A stretch of 10,084 bases of DNA, from the NCBI GenBank assembly GCA_002376965.1, contig DFOV01000045.1, positions 1 through 10,084 on the forward strand. The letters are read 5' to 3'. The DNA comes from Gammaproteobacteria bacterium UBA3532 (GTDB lineage: Bacteria; Pseudomonadota; Gammaproteobacteria; Enterobacterales; UBA3532). Of this stretch, positions 7,524 through 10,084 are shown piece by piece. The position numbers and the translations under genes are program-made. Every line of letters begins with the position of its first letter. Positions within the stretch are counted from its first letter, which is position 1. The notes beneath the pieces are model-generated. The model had not been told where the DNA came from. It saw only the letters and a program-made list of their open reading frames with translations, and did not search any database.

Positions 7524-7566
7524 GGTGCCTGTTCTCCTGCAGCACTATATAAGGAGGACGGGCACC
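7524..7566 (+). promoter_or_regulatory. Strong hairpin in the tpiA-DUF2164 gap, burying an AGGAGG
   Basis: Bases 7524-7538 (GGTGCCTGTTCTCCT) pair with 7552-7566 (AGGAGGACGGGCACC) along all 15 positions. In RNA from the + strand, two of the pairs are G-U wobbles; the loop is 13 nt (7539-7551). The right arm contains a perfect AGGAGG, but no start codon lies at a usable distance from it. No U-tract follows; the next 34 nt are almost all purine. It is a likely mRNA structure (3'-end stabiliser of tpiA or leader of the small gene) rather than a classical terminator. Confidence 0.65.
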
Positions 7567-7605
7567 AACGAGGAAACGGAAGAGAACGAGGAAGAGAAAA
7601 CATAC

Positions 7606-7848
7606 ATGACACAAATAACCTTAGACAAGGCGCAACGGGAGGCTGTTGTCGCCAAACTGAAAGTTTATTTCGAACAAGAACTCGATCAGAGTATCGGCCA
7701 ATTTGATGCCGAATTTTTACTCGACTTTTTCGCCGATACTATCGGTGTGTACTTTTACAACAAAGGACTGGCCGACGCTCGCCAATTAGTTGGCGAGCGC
7801 CTGGCATCCATTGACGATGCCTTGTATGAGATAGAACGGCCCGTATAG
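7606..7848 (+). CDS. DUF2164 family protein
   Basis: An 80-aa acidic, soluble protein of unknown function that matches what I recall of the DUF2164 family. The hallmark is the central run beginning ELDQSIGQFDAEFLLDFF (25-42), followed by IGVYFYNKGLADA (46-58) and a C-terminal helix ending in YEIERPV. There is no signal peptide, membrane segment or cysteine. The frame is open far upstream into tpiA, but the translation there is not family-like. The ATG at 7606 follows purine-rich GAGGAAGAG with about 8 nt spacing. Sharing tpiA's strand 91 nt downstream, it may be co-transcribed through the hairpin at 7524-7566. Its end is 3 nt from the convergent aldolase stop. Confidence 0.82.
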   Translation: MTQITLDKAQREAVVAKLKVYFEQELDQSIGQFDAEFLLDFFADTIGVYFYNKGLADARQLVGERLASIDDALYEIERPV

Positions 7849-7851
7849 CCT

Positions 7852-8616
7852 CTAGTCCCGCCCTGAGCTTTCAACACATTGACGTAGCTTGGCGCTGAGG
7901 TCATATGGCTCGGGATGTTGCCAGATGTTACGGCCGACAGCTAGACCAACGGCCCCCGTTCCCATAAACTCGCTGACCGTATCTAAGAATTCCGCTTCAG
8001 AAACCTTATCACCACCCGAGATCACAATTTTGGCTTTACAGGCATTTTTCACAACCCAACGGAAGTTGCTGGCTAAGCCATTGTATTTTATCTTGATAAA
8101 GTCGGCGCCCAGTTCAGCAGCCATACGTGCCGAATAGGCCAGTGTATCGGTATCATATTCGTCTTCAATGCCAGTGCCACGCGGATAGGTCCATACAAAG
8201 ACCGGCAAGCCATATTCATGCGATTTTTCAACGATATGGCTTAGTTCCACCAGCATTTCTTCTTCATGCAAGGAGCCAGGATAAATCGTGTAACCCACTC
8301 CTTGCGCTCCGATTTTGATGGCACGCTCGACGGAGCAAAGCTGCCGAGATATCGGGTCACCATTAAGCAATTTGGTTTTACCATTTAGTTTAATAATTAG
8401 CGGAACGCTGTGATAGTGACTTCCGTAATACTTTTCTGCGGTACCATGATGCAGGATGATACCGTCGTAACGGCCTTTTTTGGCAATATCCAGGATATAT
8501 TTAGGATCGAAGTTTGCCTCGTCAAAATCTGTCGGCCCATGCTCCAGCCCCTGATCATAAGCCAATAGAATACAGCGGTTATTTGTCATAAAAACATCAT
8601 CACGAATAATATTCAT
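7852..8616 (-). CDS. Class I fructose-bisphosphate aldolase, archaeal/DhnA type
   Basis: Schiff-base aldolase of the DhnA/FbaB family, expected to cleave fructose-1,6-bisphosphate (or a related ketose-1-phosphate) to dihydroxyacetone phosphate and an aldehyde. At 254 aa it is the compact archaeal-like form, much shorter than E. coli FbaB (about 350 aa). Seen in order: LAYDQGLEHGPTDF (18-31, catalytic-type Asp21); IILHHGTAEKYYG (53-65); VGYTIYPGS (107-115); FVWTYPRGTG (140-149, Tyr144 as proton-donor type); ADFIKIKYNG (171-180, with Lys175 the likely Schiff-base residue and Lys177 the alternative); VVISGGDKV region; and AVGRNIWQHPEP (226-237). The start ATG has GGGAGAG upstream on the minus strand. 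It begins 14 nt after the kinase stop, so the two genes are very likely co-transcribed. The related ADH synthase and LsrF-type aldolases are less likely given the YDQGLEHGP motif. Confidence 0.88.
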   Translation of the reverse strand: MNIIRDDVFMTNNRCILLAYDQGLEHGPTDFDEANFDPKYILDIAKKGRYDGIILHHGTAEKYYGSHYHSVPLIIKLNGKTKLLNGDPISRQLCSVERAIKIGAQGVGYTIYPGSLHEEEMLVELSHIVEKSHEYGLPVFVWTYPRGTGIEDEYDTDTLAYSARMAAELGADFIKIKYNGLASNFRWVVKNACKAKIVISGGDKVSEAEFLDTVSEFMGTGAVGLAVGRNIWQHPEPYDLSAKLRQCVESSGRD

Positions 8617-8630
8617 GGATACTCTCCCGG

Positions 8631-9641
8631 TTAATTAGAACCTGCGTTAGCTGACATTAATGGGGTTTGGGTCAATGGTCGTGGCTGTTCAGCAATGGCA
8701 GTCATTACTTCGTCCAGACTTAATAGTTTATTTTTCGCACCTCGATAACGGATCACCGATTCCGCATTGGTCATGCCGATATCAAGCGCCTTTTCCAAGT
8801 CGTACTCCAGGATCAACCCTCCCACAAATGAGGAAGAGAAAGCATCTCCGGCCCCTGTTGTTTCTGCGATTGACAGCCCATCATGCGGCCTGCCGTAGTA
8901 GTGTGTCTTGCCATCATAGAGGTGCGCACCATTAGGGCCGTCGGTGATCACAACCAATTCAGGCCCCAACGCTCGTAGCTGAGTGAGCAACTGTTCAATA
9001 TCAATACGCTCCTGATGCCTGAGCCCAAGGATCTGGCAAGCCTCTTCGCGGTTGACGATGAGAAGGTAGACATAATCAATCATTGGTTTAAGGGCTTCGT
9101 ATCCGAGCTTGGCTTGGTAACTACTGGGGTTGTAGGCAACTTTTGCCTGAGTGCGATGCACCAGCTCTTCCACTGAATCAAAGCTTTCGCCTAGCATACT
9201 GGCTACGTAAAGCCACTTGGCTTCGAACTCGGGAATTTCATCAAGGTGCAGTTCATTATTAGCGCCTTTGAAAGCCAAAATCGTTCGATCATCTTCGATA
9301 CTATTTAGAATGATTGAAACGCCCGAAAAGCCGCCATGGCCGCCGATAAAATCGACCCCGCTTTTTTCCAGCTGATGCACGATAAATTCACCGTTCTCAT
9401 CTTCACCAATTTTGCCAAGGAATGCGGTTTTTAGTCCGAGCGTAGCAAAGGCTACTGCGGTGTTGGTCCCTCCTCCACCGGTGGTCATGTTGAGATCGTG
9501 TATCAGAATTTTCGAGCCTAAAGGATAGGCGATAAGTTCTTCGTGGGTTGTACGAGTATCAATTTTAATCAGTTCTGAATCCGTGTCGGCAAACAGATCC
9601 ACTGTAGCACTGCCTACAGTGACAACATCATATTCCATCAT
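8631..9641 (-). CDS. PfkB/ribokinase-family carbohydrate kinase
   Basis: Cytosolic ATP-dependent sugar kinase, 336 aa. The PfkB fold is clear: VVTVGSATVDLF near the N-terminus; the GGGGTNTAVAFATLGL signature (55-70) with FLGKIGEDENGEFI; an NREEA motif (197-201); VVITDGPNGAHLY (230-242); and the ATP-site signature TTGAGDAFSSSFVGG (261-275) with catalytic Asp266. Specificity cannot be read from these motifs. The adjacent aldolase suggests the product is an aldolase substrate, such as fructose-1,6-bisphosphate from fructose-6-phosphate. Ribokinase-, adenosine- or deoxygluconokinase-like activity is possible. The frame extends to a TTG at 9647, but AAGAGGC at 9651-9657 lies 9 nt before the ATG at 9641 and only 3 nt from the TTG, so 9641 is preferred. 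It heads the unit with the aldolase gene. Confidence 0.9.
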   Translation of the reverse strand: MMEYDVVTVGSATVDLFADTDSELIKIDTRTTHEELIAYPLGSKILIHDLNMTTGGGGTNTAVAFATLGLKTAFLGKIGEDENGEFIVHQLEKSGVDFIGGHGGFSGVSIILNSIEDDRTILAFKGANNELHLDEIPEFEAKWLYVASMLGESFDSVEELVHRTQAKVAYNPSSYQAKLGYEALKPMIDYVYLLIVNREEACQILGLRHQERIDIEQLLTQLRALGPELVVITDGPNGAHLYDGKTHYYGRPHDGLSIAETTGAGDAFSSSFVGGLILEYDLEKALDIGMTNAESVIRYRGAKNKLLSLDEVMTAIAEQPRPLTQTPLMSANAGSN

Positions 9642-9716
9642 CGTCAATGCGCCTCTTGGTTAAGAAACACTCTGATCAAAGACTAGCACAGATTTAGGGA
9701 TTGGCTGGAAGTTGTC

Positions 9717-9737
9717 CAAGTTTCGTTCGCAAACTTG
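9717..9737. repeat. Short inverted repeat upstream of the kinase gene
   Basis: CAAGTTT and AAACTTG flank a CGTTCGC loop that can add CG/CG pairing. It lies about 75 nt upstream of the kinase ATG and downstream of the three-way-junction repeat as read on the minus strand. No U-tract follows on that strand, so it is more likely a leader hairpin or operator than a terminator. Confidence 0.4.
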
Positions 9738-9772
9738 ATCTACAGCAAATAAATTTGCGGCAACGCGACAAA

Positions 9773-9912
9773 GGATTGCTGGGTGGTGGGGAGCGCAAAG
9801 CAGGTTCCCTGACACAAAAATCATGGATGATTTTTGAGGTAAATCCGCGCCGGGAACGCGTATTTACCGCTGTCAGGGGTTCTGTCTTGCGCTCCCCACC
9901 ACCCAGCAATCC
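9773..9912. repeat. 140-bp three-way-junction inverted-repeat element
   Basis: Perfect 26-bp inverted repeats bound the element (9773-9798 and 9887-9912, with CCCTGACA/TGTCAGGG continuing inside at 9807-9814 and 9871-9878 after a symmetric 8-nt internal loop). Within the middle stem are two further hairpins: 9816-9835 (AAAAATCAT/ATGATTTTT around GG) and 9838-9868 (GGTAAATCCGCG / CGCGTATTTACC, one mismatch, 7-nt loop). The junction has only 1, 2 and 2 unpaired bases. Nothing in it looks like a transposase, and no clear target-site duplication flanks it. It resembles a non-autonomous dispersed repeat (MITE or BIME-like). It lies 27 nt past the upstream gene's stop and about 130 nt before the kinase start, in the 298-nt intergenic stretch 9642-9939. 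Confidence 0.85.
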
Positions 9913-9939
9913 CTCTGCAATTACGATTAAAGACTAATA

Positions 9940-10084
9940 TTAGGCGGGCGTTACTGCGAGAGTTGATTTATCAAAATCACGCATTAATAAACCAAACTCA
10001 GGCGCAGGACCATCATAAGGAATTTTCACGCGATGCCCGGAACCTGGCGCATAGTCCATCGCTTCACCTTTCTTATTTTCCATC
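9940..10084 (-). CDS. U32 peptidase family protein, C-terminal end (probably TrhP/YegQ)
   Basis: The last 47 codons of a minus-strand gene whose beginning is outside the window. The residues ENKKGEAMDYAPGSGHRV, followed by KIPYDGPAPEFGLLMRDF, match my recollection of the C-terminal domain of U32-family YegQ/TrhP proteins (a glycine-rich ApGsGH then a LLMR pattern). TrhP takes part in prephenate-dependent 5-hydroxylation of U34 in tRNA. The stop is TAA at 9942-9940, and the repeat element begins 27 nt downstream. Assignment to TrhP rather than another U32 member rests on a short tail, so no symbol is given. An in-frame Met near the window edge is internal, not a start. Confidence 0.65.
   Translation of the reverse strand, partial: MENKKGEAMDYAPGSGHRVKIPYDGPAPEFGLLMRDFDKSTLAVTPA

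Noticed and set aside
7366..7605. Long upstream extension of the DUF2164 frame into tpiA
   Set aside because: The first 80 codons overlap tpiA in another frame and do not resemble DUF2164; the ATG at 7606 has a purine-rich ribosome site.
9694..9937. Overlapping open frames on both strands (71 and 78 codons) through the inverted-repeat element
   Set aside because: Both frames are produced by the palindromic sequence, have mirror-like content, lack a convincing ribosome site and match no family known to me. They are by-products of the repeat.

Overview
This window looks like chromosomal DNA from a free-living gammaproteobacterium. The gene order miaB, phoH-like ybeZ, ybeY, ybeX/corC, lnt is the classic gammaproteobacterial RNA-maturation and envelope operon. 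The proteins resemble Pseudomonas, Cellvibrio and Marinobacter-type sequences more than enteric ones; that is a judgement from reading, not from a search. No phage, transposase, CRISPR, rRNA or tRNA gene is visible.

Layout. Positions 1-831 are the C-terminal part of miaB. After a 123-nt gap with strong hairpins, ybeZ, ybeY, ybeX and lnt (955-4956, + strand) are packed tightly, with gaps of 12 and 2 nt and then a 17-nt overlap. A YeaD-type hexose-6-phosphate mutarotase follows at 5019-5963 (+). A YbeL-type zinc-ribbon gene (5978-6472, -) converges on it. A divergent regulatory region (6473-6716) holds three 18-bp tandem repeats and a palindromic -10-like element. It leads into tpiA (6717-7514, +) and a small DUF2164 gene (7606-7848, +). 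Converging on these from the - strand are a PfkB-family sugar kinase (8631-9641) and an archaeal/DhnA-type class I fructose-bisphosphate aldolase (7852-8616), apparently one transcription unit. Upstream of the kinase is a 140-bp inverted-repeat element that can fold into a three-way junction (9773-9912). The window ends in the 3' end of a U32-peptidase-family gene, probably trhP/yegQ (9940-10084, -).

How the genes work together. The left half serves tRNA modification (MiaB), rRNA maturation (YbeZ/YbeY), divalent-metal or ribosome homeostasis (YbeX) and lipoprotein acylation (Lnt). The right half is enriched for sugar-phosphate chemistry: hexose-6-P anomer interconversion, a sugar kinase, FBP-type aldol cleavage and triose-phosphate isomerisation. 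Together these could form a local upper-glycolysis module, and tpiA here is not followed by secG as the housekeeping copy often is. That grouping is an inference. No single gene is unknown except DUF2164. The least explained items are the three-way-junction repeat, the 18-bp repeats, and the hairpin before DUF2164 that buries a perfect Shine-Dalgarno-like sequence.
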